From DATAFO01 sp046728015 (GTDB lineage: Bacteria > Actinomycetota > Thermoleophilia > Solirubrobacterales > 70-9): a stretch of DNA of 25,929 nt. Shown piece after piece: positions 6,783 to 14,328 of this stretch. The notes under the pieces were generated by a model. The model was not told where the DNA came from. It did not search any database and worked only from the letters and a program-made list of their open reading frames with translations. The position numbers and the translations under genes are program-made. Each line of letters begins with the position of its first letter. The first letter of the stretch is position 1. The stretch covers positions 1 to 25,929 of the forward strand of contig JBKPDQ010000192.1 in the NCBI GenBank assembly GCA_046728015.1, in the 5' to 3' direction.

Positions 6783-7748
6783 ATGGCAGAGGCTGCCGAA
6801 CCAGCCACGGAGTCGCTCGCAGAGCGGCTGCTTTCAGGCGACAAGCGTGCGCTGGCGCGCGCAATCAGCCTGGTCGAGAACCGTGACCCAGAGGGCGATC
6901 GCCTGGTCGCGGACCTCTTCCCCCGGACCGGCGGGGCGCGCATCGTCGGCATCACCGGGCCGCCGGGCGTCGGCAAGAGCACCCTGATCGGTGCGATCTG
7001 CGCGCGCCTGCGCCAGGACGACCGCGAGGTGGGCGTGCTCTCGATCGATCCCTCCAGCCCGTTCACGCAGGGCGCAGTGCTCGGTGACCGCATCAGGCTC
7101 TCCGAGCACTTCCTCGACCCCGGGATCTTCATCCGCTCGATGGCCACTCGAGGGTCGCTCGGCGGCCTGGCGGAGGCGGCGCTGCAGGCGGCCCTCCTGA
7201 TGGACGCATCCGGCAAGGACGACGTGCTGCTGGAGACGGTTGGCGTCGGTCAGGGCGAGATCGACGTCGTGGACCACGCCGACACGATCGTGCTCGCCCT
7301 GATGCCCGGCTCGGGGGATTCCATCCAGGCGCTCAAGGCCGGTGTGATGGAGATCCCCGATGTCATCGTGGTCAACAAGTGCGAGCACCCTCTGGCCGAC
7401 ACGATGGTGCGCGAGGTCAAGTCGGTGCTCGCGCTCGGCCCGGAGCGCTCGTGGCGGGTGCCAGTGGTCCGGACCGAGGCCACCAAGGGGGAGGGGATCG
7501 CAGAGCTCGTGGAGACGATCGATTCCCATCGGCGTCACATCGAGGAGGAGGGCACCCTGTCGGAGCGTCGCGCGCGCAACCTGCGCGCCGAGGTGCTTGG
7601 CATCGCGGCCGCGCGACTCCGCCGCGAGCTGGAAGAGCGAGCTCGCGAAGACCCCGAGTGGGCCGGGTTGCTCGACGGCGTCGTCAGGCGCGAGATCGAC
7701 CCGGCGACCGCCGCCCGCAAGCTGCTGGAACACTCGCCGGATGGGTGA
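6783..7748 (+). CDS. meaB: MeaB-type GTPase, chaperone of B12-dependent acyl-CoA mutase
   Basis: The 321-aa G3E-family P-loop GTPase is expected to bind the acyl-CoA mutase, gate loading of adenosylcobalamin and protect the enzyme from inactivation. Walker A is GPPGVGKST (Gly59 to Thr67). The MeaB-specific blocks SIDPSSPFTQGAVLGDR, MATRGSLGGLA and ETVGVGQGE follow, and the C-terminal region is a helical dimerisation arm. The G4 guanine-specificity motif, normally NKxD, reads NKCE (Asn198 to Glu201). The start is ATG 6783 and the stop overlaps a short downstream frame by 8 bp. The mutase subunits lie 8-11 kb away, so meaB is physically separated from its probable client. The old name ArgK kinase does not apply to this branch. 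Confidence 0.95.
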   Translation: MAEAAEPATESLAERLLSGDKRALARAISLVENRDPEGDRLVADLFPRTGGARIVGITGPPGVGKSTLIGAICARLRQDDREVGVLSIDPSSPFTQGAVLGDRIRLSEHFLDPGIFIRSMATRGSLGGLAEAALQAALLMDASGKDDVLLETVGVGQGEIDVVDHADTIVLALMPGSGDSIQALKAGVMEIPDVIVVNKCEHPLADTMVREVKSVLALGPERSWRVPVVRTEATKGEGIAELVETIDSHRRHIEEEGTLSERRARNLRAEVLGIAAARLRRELEERAREDPEWAGLLDGVVRREIDPATAARKLLEHSPDG

Positions 7749-7848
7749 GACGCCGGGGACGGGGGCAGCTGGCGACGGCGCGTGGACGCTCACGCCCGAG
7801 CACGTGAGCGCCTGGGCGGGCCACCGCCTCGACGACGGAGGGGATTAA
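7741..7848 (+). pseudogene. Possible truncated PRC-barrel-like protein remnant (35 codons)
   Basis: ATG 7741 overlaps the meaB stop by 8 bp (ATGGGTGA). The frame encodes 35 residues ending WTLTPEHVSAWAGHRLDDGGD and then TAA. The W-x-GHRLDD pattern looks like the first strand of a PRC-barrel domain, which usually continues with Gly-x-x-VGRV. Here it stops just where the barrel would go on, and the stop overlaps the stop of the convergent small gene. It may be a decayed C-terminally deleted gene, a tiny coupled peptide, or chance. The match is tentative. Confidence 0.3.
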
Positions 7849-8057
7849 GCGGCGAGGCGCCCCCGCGCCTCGGTGATCCGCGACCAGGCGTCGGTGAAGG
7901 CGAGCGCCTCCGCAAGCTCGGCCGCCTTCGGCGACAGCGGATGGGGCTTGCCGTCGATCCTGCTCACGCAGGTCGGCATGACCACACTTCCGCGGTCCAG
8001 GTCCTCACGAAGAGCCAGCATCTGATCCCACCGGGCGTTGCTCTCCTCGCTTCCCAC
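7845..8057 (-). CDS. Small conserved-looking hypothetical protein (70 aa)
   Basis: I do not recognise a family. The start at GTG 8057 is set by a strong ribosome site, AAAGGAG, 8 nt upstream; a GTG 6 nt earlier is too close to it. The product is acidic at the N-terminus (GSEESNARWDQMLALREDLD), has a central hydrophobic strand with one Cys (GSVVMPTCVSRIDGK), and ends in an amphipathic Ala-rich helix. No signal peptide or membrane segment is visible. It is downstream of the acyl-CoA dehydrogenase on the same strand, 171 bp away, with its own -10-like hexamer. A small helical cytosolic protein is all I can support. Confidence 0.6.
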   Translation of the reverse strand: MGSEESNARWDQMLALREDLDRGSVVMPTCVSRIDGKPHPLSPKAAELAEALAFTDAWSRITEARGRLAA

Positions 8058-8105
8058 TCTCACCTCTCCTTTGTGACCCGAACGACTGCCGACGATGTCC
8101 GGGCG

Positions 8106-8111
8106 AGTGTA
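8106..8111 (-). promoter_or_regulatory. -10-like hexamer (TACACT) upstream of the 70-aa gene
   Basis: TACACT on the minus strand lies 48 nt before GTG 8057, and this gene also has a good Shine-Dalgarno. The hexamer and the following CGCCCG are shared with the pepA upstream region. Confidence 0.3.
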
Positions 8112-8153
8112 GGCGTGCCCGGCGGACGGAATTAAGTGACGTTCGAAACGAAG

Positions 8154-8194
8154 CCGCAAAAAGCGGAGAGATTCGGATGAGCGGCTGTAGCCGC
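8154..8194. other. Two hairpins in the gap after the acyl-CoA dehydrogenase
   Basis: GCGGC-TGTA-GCCGC (8181-8194 with flanking pairs) and CCGC-AAAAA-GCGG (8154-8166) lie just past the dehydrogenase stop on the minus strand. They could end transcription, but neither is followed by a T-run. The rest of 8058-8228 shows no gene. Confidence 0.3.
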
Positions 8195-8228
8195 GAGAGA
8201 GGCTGGTGCCGTTAGGGATGTATTGGAC

Positions 8229-9374
8229 TCAACACCCGAGCTGCCGCGCGATGACCATCTGCTGGACCTCGTCCGTGCCCTCGCCGATGGTGAGGATCTT
8301 CGCGTCGCGGTAGAAGCGGCATACGGGGTATTCCTCGATGTAGCCGTATCCACCGTGGATCTGCACCGCCTCCTCGCAGGCGCGCACCGCGAGGCGGCCG
8401 GTCTTCAGCTTCGCCTGCGCCGCGGTGAGCGTGAACGACTCCCCGCGATCCTTTTGGATCGCCGCCTTGTAGGTCAGCAGGCGCGCCGCCTCGAGCTCGG
8501 CCGAGACGTCGGCGATCTTCGCCTGGATCGCCTGGAAGCGCGAGATCGGCTGTCCGAACGCTTTGCGCTCCTTGGCGTAGGCGAGGGCCTCGTCGAGCGC
8601 GCCCTGGGCCAGGCCCACCCCCATCGCGGCCACCCCGATGCGACCGCCGTCGAGGATGTGGAGGAAGTTCTTGAACCCCTCGCCGCGGCGCCCGAGCAGG
8701 TTCGACTCGGGAACCCGGCAGCCGTCGAAGGCCAGCGGGCGCGTGTCGGAGGCGTTCCAGCCCATCTTCCGGTAGGCCTCGCCGATCTCATACCCCGGCG
8801 TTCCATTGGGCACGATGATGTTGGAGATCTCGCGGCTCCCGTTGGATTCCCCGGTGACCGCGGTGATCGTGACGCAGCCGGAGATGTCGGTGCCGGAGTT
8901 GGTGATGAACTGCTTGGCTCCGTCGATCACCCACTCTCCGTCGGTGAGCTTGGCCCGGGTTCGCGTAGCGCCCGCGTCGGAGCCCGCCTCGGGCTCGGTG
9001 AGGCCGAAGGCCGCAAGCCGCTCGCCGCGACAGAGCACGGGCAGCCACTCTGCCTTCTGCTCGTCCGTCCCCCAGAGGTGGATCGGCATGGTGCCAAGCG
9101 AGGTGTGCGCCGCCATCGTGATGCAGACCGAGGAGTCCACGCGCGCGAGCTCCTCGACGACGACGGCGTAGGAGAGCGTGTCGGCGTCGCCACCGCCGTA
9201 CTCCTCCGGGAACGGGATCCCCATCAGGCCCAGCTCGCCCATCTTGGCGACGATCTCGTACGGGAAGCTCTTGGTCCGGTCGAGCTCCTCGGCGACGGGC
9301 GCGACCTCGGAGCGCGCGAAGTCGCGCACGGTGTCGCGCAGCAGGCGCTGCTCGTCTGTGAGCTCGAAATCCAC
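8229..9374 (-). CDS. Acyl-CoA dehydrogenase (short/branched-chain type)
   Basis: The 381-aa FAD flavoenzyme oxidises a short or branched acyl-CoA to the 2-enoyl-CoA and passes electrons to ETF. It has the N-terminal helical domain (FELTDEQRLLRDTVRDFAR), the middle beta-domain signature AFGLTEPEAGSDAGATRT, the FAD/CoA part GRRGEGFKNFLHILDGGRI, and the C-terminal active-site block ending ILTIGEGTDEVQ. Glu365 is the catalytic base at the position used by short- and medium-chain enzymes, not the isovaleryl/long-chain position. Length is normal. GTG 9374 lies inside a perfect inverted repeat (9368-9388), and no good ribosome site is seen. It follows the HxlR gene by 36 bp on the same strand, so it is probably co-transcribed and controlled by that regulator. 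Its electron acceptors are encoded at 18.8-22.4 kb. Confidence 0.95.
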   Translation of the reverse strand: MDFELTDEQRLLRDTVRDFARSEVAPVAEELDRTKSFPYEIVAKMGELGLMGIPFPEEYGGGDADTLSYAVVVEELARVDSSVCITMAAHTSLGTMPIHLWGTDEQKAEWLPVLCRGERLAAFGLTEPEAGSDAGATRTRAKLTDGEWVIDGAKQFITNSGTDISGCVTITAVTGESNGSREISNIIVPNGTPGYEIGEAYRKMGWNASDTRPLAFDGCRVPESNLLGRRGEGFKNFLHILDGGRIGVAAMGVGLAQGALDEALAYAKERKAFGQPISRFQAIQAKIADVSAELEAARLLTYKAAIQKDRGESFTLTAAQAKLKTGRLAVRACEEAVQIHGGYGYIEEYPVCRFYRDAKILTIGEGTDEVQQMVIARQLGC

Positions 9375-9388
9375 GACCGGCGTGGATT
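9368..9388. promoter_or_regulatory. Inverted repeat covering the acyl-CoA dehydrogenase start codon
   Basis: AATCCACG-ACCGG-CGTGGATT has perfect 8-bp arms and a 5-bp spacer. The GTG start codon (9372-9374) lies in one arm. In RNA it could hide the start; in DNA it could be an operator. Confidence 0.4.
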
Positions 9389-9410
9389 CTCACAAACGGG
9401 CTGTGGAGAC

Positions 9411-9935
9411 TCAGGCCCGCTGAGGCTCGCGGCGCAGCTCGAGGTACCGCTCGCGAACTCGCTCGGTCGCACCGGGCCCCGGCTCGGCGTAGGCGTCACG
9501 CGCACCGAGACGCTCGCCGCAGCGCTCGCAGCTGAAGTGGTCGTCCATCTGGCCGCCGCAGCCCTTGTGCCGGATCACGAGCGGCGGGCCGTCCGGCCAA
9601 TCCCCGTGGCGGTCGCCCCACCGCATCATCGTCACCAGCACCTGCCAGAGGTCGATTCCCTTCTCGGTCAGGAAGTACTCGAAGCGGGGCGGGCTCTCGG
9701 AGTAGGGGCGGCGCTCGAGGATGCCCTCGTCGACCAGGCGCTGCAGGCGCGCTGTGAGCACGTTGCGCGCGATGCCGAGATCCTCCTGGATCTGATCGAA
9801 GCGCCTGAAGCCGGCGAAGATGTCGCGAATCACGAGCAGCGTCCACCGCTCGCCCACGAACTCGAGCGTGTAGGCCGCCGAGCAATCCTGGTCCGGGTAG
9901 TCGCGCCTGAGCATCGAAATGTGATCTTCGCACAC
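9411..9935 (-). CDS. HxlR-family winged-helix regulator with C-terminal zinc-ribbon-like tail
   Basis: The product is 174 aa from GTG 9935, or 167 aa from ATG 9914; the second start fits the family length before the conserved Cys better. The HxlR core is clear: DCSAAYTLEFVGERWTLLVI, then RRFDQIQEDLGIARNVLTARL as the recognition helix, and LVDEGILERRPYSE followed by YFLTEKG as the wing. About residues 125-145 carry HKGCGG and CERCGE, a His/Cys set that may bind zinc. HxlR proteins bind palindromes and often sense aldehydes, quinones or redox state. Two identical-arm palindromes lie directly upstream, between this gene and the divergent thioesterase genes, so it probably controls both directions and the downstream dehydrogenase. 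The ligand is unknown. Confidence 0.9.
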   Translation of the reverse strand: MCEDHISMLRRDYPDQDCSAAYTLEFVGERWTLLVIRDIFAGFRRFDQIQEDLGIARNVLTARLQRLVDEGILERRPYSESPPRFEYFLTEKGIDLWQVLVTMMRWGDRHGDWPDGPPLVIRHKGCGGQMDDHFSCERCGERLGARDAYAEPGPGATERVRERYLELRREPQRA

Positions 9936-9937
9936 TT

Positions 9938-9954
9938 AGTTGCTTCATGCAACT
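9938..9954. promoter_or_regulatory. Probable HxlR operator, site 1
   Basis: AGTTGC-TTCAT-GCAACT, perfect 6-bp arms with a 5-bp spacer. It lies 2 bp before the GTG of the HxlR gene. It is the same palindrome as 9971-9987, with centres 33 bp apart. Confidence 0.65.
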
Positions 9955-9970
9955 TGCCCTTGCTACTGTG

Positions 9971-9987
9971 AGTTGCGTTATGCAACT
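9971..9987. promoter_or_regulatory. Probable HxlR operator, site 2
   Basis: AGTTGC-GTTAT-GCAACT, identical arms to site 1. It covers the expected -10 region of the plus-strand genes and ends just before their AAAGGAG ribosome site at 9988. Confidence 0.65.
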
Positions 9988-10000
9988 AAAGGAGCCTCCA

Positions 10001-10198
10001 ATGCGAGCCATCTCCCTGATCGCACCCGCTCTGCTAGCCGAAACCCGCTACGTCGACCTCGACCCGCAGCAGATCGCTCGCTCGATCCGGGTCTCCGACG
10101 AGGAGATCCTCGACGACCTGCTCTATCCGGCCGATCACACCGCGGTGCGGAAATCGGCAACCGCGCGCCGGGCGGGTGACACCGCGGCTCGTTCGTGA
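10001..10198 (+). CDS. Small hypothetical protein (65 aa) upstream of thioesterase
   Basis: I do not recognise this family. ATG 10001 has an excellent ribosome site (AAAGGAG, 6 nt spacing), and the stop overlaps the next gene's GTG by four bases (GTGA), so it is very likely translated. The N-terminus is weakly hydrophobic (MRAISLIAPALLAETRY), too short for a clear membrane segment. The middle is acidic and helical (SDEEILDDLLYPAD) and the C-terminus basic. It may be a small partner or regulator of the thioesterase, or simply couple its translation. Control by the HxlR protein is likely because both operators lie directly upstream. Confidence 0.65.
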   Translation: MRAISLIAPALLAETRYVDLDPQQIARSIRVSDEEILDDLLYPADHTAVRKSATARRAGDTAARS

Positions 10199-10737
10199 GC
10201 GCGGCAGCCGCGATCGACTCGGCGCTCGACTTTGCCGGGCGATCTCCTGAGACCACTCGCACCCGGACCCTGACCTGGCAGGACCCCGTGTCGGCCGCCG
10301 CCGCGGGGTCTGAGCTCTCCGGGATCGAGTACATGCTCGCGATCCTCGACGGCAAGATCCCGCCGCCTCCGATCGCGGTGACCCTGCGCATGGCCGTGGT
10401 GGACATCGGCGATGGCGAGGCGACGTTCGAGGGCCTTCCGGGCGAGGAGCACTTCAACCCGATCGGTGTCGTCCACGGGGGCTACGCCGCGACGCTCCTG
10501 GACTCGGCGATGGGGTGCGCGGTCCACACCACCCTGCCGGCGGGAGTCGGCTACACGACCCTCACTCTCGAGACCAAGTTCGTGCGCCCGATCGGGCGCG
10601 ACACCGGCGTCGTGCGCGCGGAGGCCAACGTCGTTCACCGCGGCCGCCGGCAGGCGACCACCGCGGGCCGCCTCGTCGCCGCAGAGACCGGGAAGCTGCT
10701 GGCGCACGGCACCGGCACCTGCCTGATCCTGGGCTAG
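10195..10737 (+). CDS. PaaI-type hotdog-fold acyl-CoA thioesterase
   Basis: The 180-aa protein has a hotdog core in residues ~65-175. The segment NPIGVVHGGYAATLLDSAMG holds the HGG motif and the Asp that typify PaaI/YdiI-like thioesterases. The strands TTLTLETKFVRPI and VVRAEANVVHRGRRQATTAG complete the fold. The first ~50 residues are an extra N-terminal extension. It should hydrolyse acyl-CoA (aryl-, hydroxy- or short-chain). GTG 10195 overlaps the upstream small gene by four bases. Facing an HxlR-acyl-CoA dehydrogenase pair, it fits a regulated acyl-CoA degradation or overflow unit. Confidence 0.88.
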   Translation: MSAAAAIDSALDFAGRSPETTRTRTLTWQDPVSAAAAGSELSGIEYMLAILDGKIPPPPIAVTLRMAVVDIGDGEATFEGLPGEEHFNPIGVVHGGYAATLLDSAMGCAVHTTLPAGVGYTTLTLETKFVRPIGRDTGVVRAEANVVHRGRRQATTAGRLVAAETGKLLAHGTGTCLILG

Positions 10738-10769
10738 CGCGCGTCACGCGTCCGGGCGGCGGGGCCGCC

Positions 10770-12236
10770 CTACGAGCCTGAAGCGCTCAGATCGCGCGCG
10801 AGCGCGATCAGCAGGCGCACCCCATAGCCGGAGGCGCCCTTGCCCACGTATTCGCGTCCGACGTCCCAGGCCGTGCCGGCGATGTCGAGGTGCACCCAGG
10901 GCTTGGAGTCGACGAACTCCTCCAGGAACGACCCGGCGTAGATCGTTCCCGCCTTGCGCTTCGGCGAGACGTTGGCTAGATCCGCCACCGTTCCCGTGGT
11001 CATCTCCTTGTATTCGGGATGAAGCGGCAACCGCCACGCAAGCTCGCCGGTTCGCTCGGCAGCCGCGTAGGCGCGCTCGGCCCAGGCGTCGTCGTTTGAG
11101 ATCAGCCCCGCATAGGTCGAACCCAGCGCGACCACGACCGAGCCGGTCAGGGTCGCCAGGTCCACGACCCGATCGGCGACCAGATCGCGAACGCAATAGG
11201 TGAGCGCGTCCGCGAGGATCAAGCGGCCCTCGGCGTCGGTGTCGATGACCTCCACCGTCTTGCCATTGAGCTGAGTGATGACGTCGCCCGGACGCGTGGC
11301 GGTCCCCGACGGCATGTTCTCCACTGCGGGCACAACCGCCACGACGTTCAAGGGCAGCTCGAGCTCGGCGATCGCGCCGAGCGCCTCGAGCACCGCGGCG
11401 CCGCCCGACATGTCCATCTTCATCTCGTCCATGCCTCGCGAGGGCTTGATCGAGATCCCGCCGGAATCGAACGTCACCCCCTTGCCGACGACGCCGAGGG
11501 TCTCGGTGTCCTCGCCCGCTCGGGCGTAGCGCAGCACGATCAGCCGCGGTTCCTGGGCCGAACCCGCCGACACGGCCATGATCCCGCCCATTCCAAGGTC
11601 CTCGATCTCAGCGGGGCCCAGCGTGGCGGCCGTCACCGTGTCGTGGGCCGCAGCGATCTCGTCCGCGCGGGCCGCGAGGTAGACGGGGTTGACGATGTTG
11701 GCGGGCAGCGTTTGGAGCTCACGCGCTCGATTGGCTGCCTCCGTGGCGATCCGCGCTACCCGAACCTCGCGCTCGGTCGCCTCCTCGTCGCCGTCGGCGC
11801 CGAGCAGGAGCAGGCGCTCGAGTTCCGGCGGGGTGGGCTCCTCCGGATCGCGGCTGCGAAAACGATCGAACCGGTGCGCGGCGAGCATCGCCCCCTCGAG
11901 GAGGGCCGCGCTCGCCGCGGACGCCCCGTCCTCGATCTCAGGCACCGACCAAGCGAGCGAGGTCGCCGAGTGGGCTCCTGCCTCCTTGGCCGCGAGGGCG
12001 CCCGCCACTCGAAGGCGCTCAGCGTCCACATCCTCGCGCTTGCCGAGGCCAACCACGAGAACTCGCCGCGGCCGCTCCGGGAACAGCGTCGCGGTCTTGC
12101 GAAAGGCGGTCTTGACATCAGCGGCCCCGGGCGCTCCAGCAAGCTCGGGCGGCAGCTCCTCGCCGTCGCAGAGCGCGATCGCAACGAGGCCTGCGTCGAC
12201 CTCTGTCGGAGCCCCCGAAACGACTTCGACTCGCAC
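10770..12236 (-). CDS. pepA: Leucyl aminopeptidase, M17 family
   Basis: The 488-aa cytosolic di-metal aminopeptidase removes N-terminal residues from peptides. An N-terminal macro-like domain (~1-160) is followed by the catalytic domain. Metal-ligand blocks are GKGVTFDSGGISIKP, MDEMKMDMSGGAAV and the signature DTDAEGRLILADAL (classic form NTDAEGRL, here Asp for the first Asn). DLATLTGS and the C-terminal HLDIAGTAW also match the family. Length is typical. The GTG 12236 start has no ribosome site, but TACACT lies 8 nt upstream, suggesting a leaderless mRNA. It is transcribed alone, divergent from the thiolase. Confidence 0.95.
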   Translation of the reverse strand: MRVEVVSGAPTEVDAGLVAIALCDGEELPPELAGAPGAADVKTAFRKTATLFPERPRRVLVVGLGKREDVDAERLRVAGALAAKEAGAHSATSLAWSVPEIEDGASAASAALLEGAMLAAHRFDRFRSRDPEEPTPPELERLLLLGADGDEEATEREVRVARIATEAANRARELQTLPANIVNPVYLAARADEIAAAHDTVTAATLGPAEIEDLGMGGIMAVSAGSAQEPRLIVLRYARAGEDTETLGVVGKGVTFDSGGISIKPSRGMDEMKMDMSGGAAVLEALGAIAELELPLNVVAVVPAVENMPSGTATRPGDVITQLNGKTVEVIDTDAEGRLILADALTYCVRDLVADRVVDLATLTGSVVVALGSTYAGLISNDDAWAERAYAAAERTGELAWRLPLHPEYKEMTTGTVADLANVSPKRKAGTIYAGSFLEEFVDSKPWVHLDIAGTAWDVGREYVGKGASGYGVRLLIALARDLSASGS

Positions 12237-12244
12237 GGCGGGCG

Positions 12245-12250
12245 AGTGTA
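12245..12250 (-). promoter_or_regulatory. -10-like hexamer (TACACT) of pepA
   Basis: TACACT on the minus strand ends 8 nt before GTG 12236, the spacing expected for a leaderless transcript. No -35 at 16-18 bp is convincing. Confidence 0.4.
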
Positions 12251-12319
12251 CTGAGGCCCTGATCTAGCATTCGCTTCGTTCGTCAACCGCCGTCCCTGTC
12301 CCCGGAACGAAAGGTCTCG

Positions 12320-13504
12320 ATGCCCCAGACAGTCATTCTCGGCACCGCCCGGACGCCGTTCGGCAAGATGGGCGGCGCACTTGCCCCAGTCGATGCCACC
12401 GACCTCGGCGCCAAGGCAATCAGCGCCGCGCTTGAGCGCTCGGAGGTCGATCCCGGCCAGGTGCAGGGGGTGATCTACGGCCAGGTCCTTCAAGCCGGCC
12501 AGGGCCAGATTCCTTCTCGCCAGGCGCAGATCAAGGCCGAGATCCCGCGCGAGGTCCCTTCGGAGACCGTGAACAAGGTTTGCGCTTCAGGGATGCGCAC
12601 GATCGGGTTGGCCGACCAGGCGATCCGCGCCGGCGACCTCGAGATCGGCGTCACGGGTGGGATGGAGTCGATGTCGAACGCGCCGTACCTACTGCCCGGC
12701 GCCCGGTTTGGCTTCCGGATGGGCGATGTCGAGGCGATCGACGCGATGACGCACGACGGGCTCACCAATCCCTTCACCGGCAAGCAGATGATCAACGAGG
12801 CAAGCGAGGTCGCCAACGAGCTCGAGATCACGCGCCCCGACATGGACCGCTGGGCCGCTCGCTCCCACCAGCTCGCGGCGAAGGCCACCGACGAGGGGCG
12901 GCTTGCCGAGGAGATCGTCACGGTCACCGTGAAGCAGCGCAAGCAGGAGGTCGAGGTCGAGACCGACGAGGCGATCCGGCCCGACAGCACGGTCGAGGCG
13001 CTGGCGAAGCTGCCGGCCGTCGGCGGGGATGACGCAAACCACACCGCGGGCAACTCTCCGGGCGTCAACGATGGCGCCGCGGCAGTGGTCGTCTCGTCGG
13101 ACGAGTGGGCGGAGGCGAACGGCCGCACGCCGCTCGCGAGGGTACTGTCGTATGGGACCGTCGCCGACGACTTCTCCTACCTCGCGAAGACCCCGGCGAG
13201 GGCGGCGAAGCAGGCGCTCGACAAGATCGGCAAGGCCTCGGACGAGGTCGACCTGTGGGAGATCAACGAGGCCTTCGCGTCGGTGGCGCTGAACTCCGCG
13301 AGGATGCTCGGGATCGACGAGGACAAGGTGAACGTCAACGGCGGCGCGATCGCTCTCGGGCACCCGATCGGGGCCTCGGGAGCGCGCATCGTCGGCGCCT
13401 TGATCCACGAGCTGCGGCGTCGCGGCGGCGGCGTTGGCTGTGCCGCCATCTGCTCCGGCGGCGGGCAGGGCGACGCGATCGTTCTGGAGGTGAATGGCGG
13501 CTAG
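12320..13504 (+). CDS. Acetyl-CoA C-acetyltransferase (thiolase)
   Basis: The 394-aa thiolase condenses two acetyl-CoA or cleaves acetoacetyl-/3-ketoacyl-CoA. The active-site nucleophile is Cys88 in NKVCASGMR. The other catalytic blocks are EINEAFA, His348 in GHPIGASGAR and Cys378 in CSGGGQGDA. Length is standard. ATG 12320 follows GAAAGG at 5 nt spacing. Its 3' end overlaps the HAD phosphatase gene by 11 bp. With the dehydrogenase, ETF and mutase of this window it can close a beta-oxidation sequence from butyryl-CoA to acetyl-CoA, but a biosynthetic role is equally possible. Confidence 0.95.
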   Translation: MPQTVILGTARTPFGKMGGALAPVDATDLGAKAISAALERSEVDPGQVQGVIYGQVLQAGQGQIPSRQAQIKAEIPREVPSETVNKVCASGMRTIGLADQAIRAGDLEIGVTGGMESMSNAPYLLPGARFGFRMGDVEAIDAMTHDGLTNPFTGKQMINEASEVANELEITRPDMDRWAARSHQLAAKATDEGRLAEEIVTVTVKQRKQEVEVETDEAIRPDSTVEALAKLPAVGGDDANHTAGNSPGVNDGAAAVVVSSDEWAEANGRTPLARVLSYGTVADDFSYLAKTPARAAKQALDKIGKASDEVDLWEINEAFASVALNSARMLGIDEDKVNVNGGAIALGHPIGASGARIVGALIHELRRRGGGVGCAAICSGGGQGDAIVLEVNGG

Positions 13505-14318
13505 CCCCGCCGACTTTCCCAGCGCGGCTGCTGATCGGCGCGCGGCCGCGTTCTTCGACCTGGACAAGACGCTGATGGCGGGCTCGAGCGGCATGCACTT
13601 CGGGCGCGCCGCCTACCGCACGGGGATGGTCAGTCGCCGCCAGCTGTTGGCGTGGGCCACCGACCACCTGCGATACCGGCTGCGGGGCACCACTGACGAG
13701 CGTGCGCAGGCCCTGCTGGCCGAGGTGAGGGACCTGCTCGCCGGCGTGCCCGAGCGCGAGATCGCCCGCATGGTGCCGGACCTGCTCGCCGGGATCCTCC
13801 CGCGGATCTACCCGGACATGCTCGACGAGGTCAACGCGCACATCGACGCAGGACGACCGACGTTCATCGTCAGCGCGGCCGGCAACGAGCTGGTGACGCT
13901 GCTGGCGCGGGTGCTCGGGATGGCCGGGGGCATCGGCACCTCGTACGAGGTGGACGCGGACGGAATCCTGACGGGCAACCTCGACGGGCCGTTCATATAC
14001 GGCGAGGGCAAGGTCGAGGCGGTGCGGCGCTTCGCGTCCGAGCACGACATCCACCTCGAGGCGTCGTGGGCGTATTCCGACTCGGTCTCCGATCTGCCCA
14101 TGCTGCGCGCCGTCGGCATCCCCGTGGCGGTCAATCCCGATCCCGAGCTGGCGCGCATCGCCGCCGAGGAGGGATGGCGCGTTATGCGCTTCGAGAAGCT
14201 CGGGCGCCGCCTCGCGATTGCCGGTGCGACGGTGACCGCGGCAGCGGTGGGGGGCCTGGGAACCGCGCTGGCCGCTCGGCGTCGGCGCCGCGGGCCCCGT
14301 CTGCGTCCGGGTCGCTGA
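13494..14318 (+). CDS. HAD subfamily IB phosphatase (SerB-like) with C-terminal hydrophobic helix
   Basis: The product is 274 aa. Motif I is FFDLDKTL with nucleophile Asp22 and Asp24, motif II the Ser in FIVSAAGN, motif III the Lys in GEGKVEAV, and motif IV YSDSVSDLPML. The cap between motifs I and II is the four-helix type of subfamily IB (phosphoserine phosphatase and relatives). Residues ~235-257 (LAIAGATVTAAAVGGLGTAL) followed by an Arg-rich tail look like a membrane-anchoring helix, so the enzyme may sit on the inner face of the membrane and act on a phospholipid-like substrate. ATG 13494 is preceded by GGAGG and overlaps the thiolase by 11 bp. Confidence 0.88.
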   Translation: MAASPADFPSAAADRRAAAFFDLDKTLMAGSSGMHFGRAAYRTGMVSRRQLLAWATDHLRYRLRGTTDERAQALLAEVRDLLAGVPEREIARMVPDLLAGILPRIYPDMLDEVNAHIDAGRPTFIVSAAGNELVTLLARVLGMAGGIGTSYEVDADGILTGNLDGPFIYGEGKVEAVRRFASEHDIHLEASWAYSDSVSDLPMLRAVGIPVAVNPDPELARIAAEEGWRVMRFEKLGRRLAIAGATVTAAAVGGLGTALAARRRRRGPRLRPGR

Positions 14319-14328
14319 GCCCGGAGAC

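Noticed and set aside
8223..9971. 582-codon open frame antisense to the acyl-CoA dehydrogenase and HxlR genes
   Set aside because: It is the reverse complement of two well-supported genes and has no recognisable domain.
12250..12290. TTGACG with TAGATC as a pepA promoter on the minus strand
   Set aside because: The spacer is only 14 bp; the TACACT 8 nt before the start is a better candidate.
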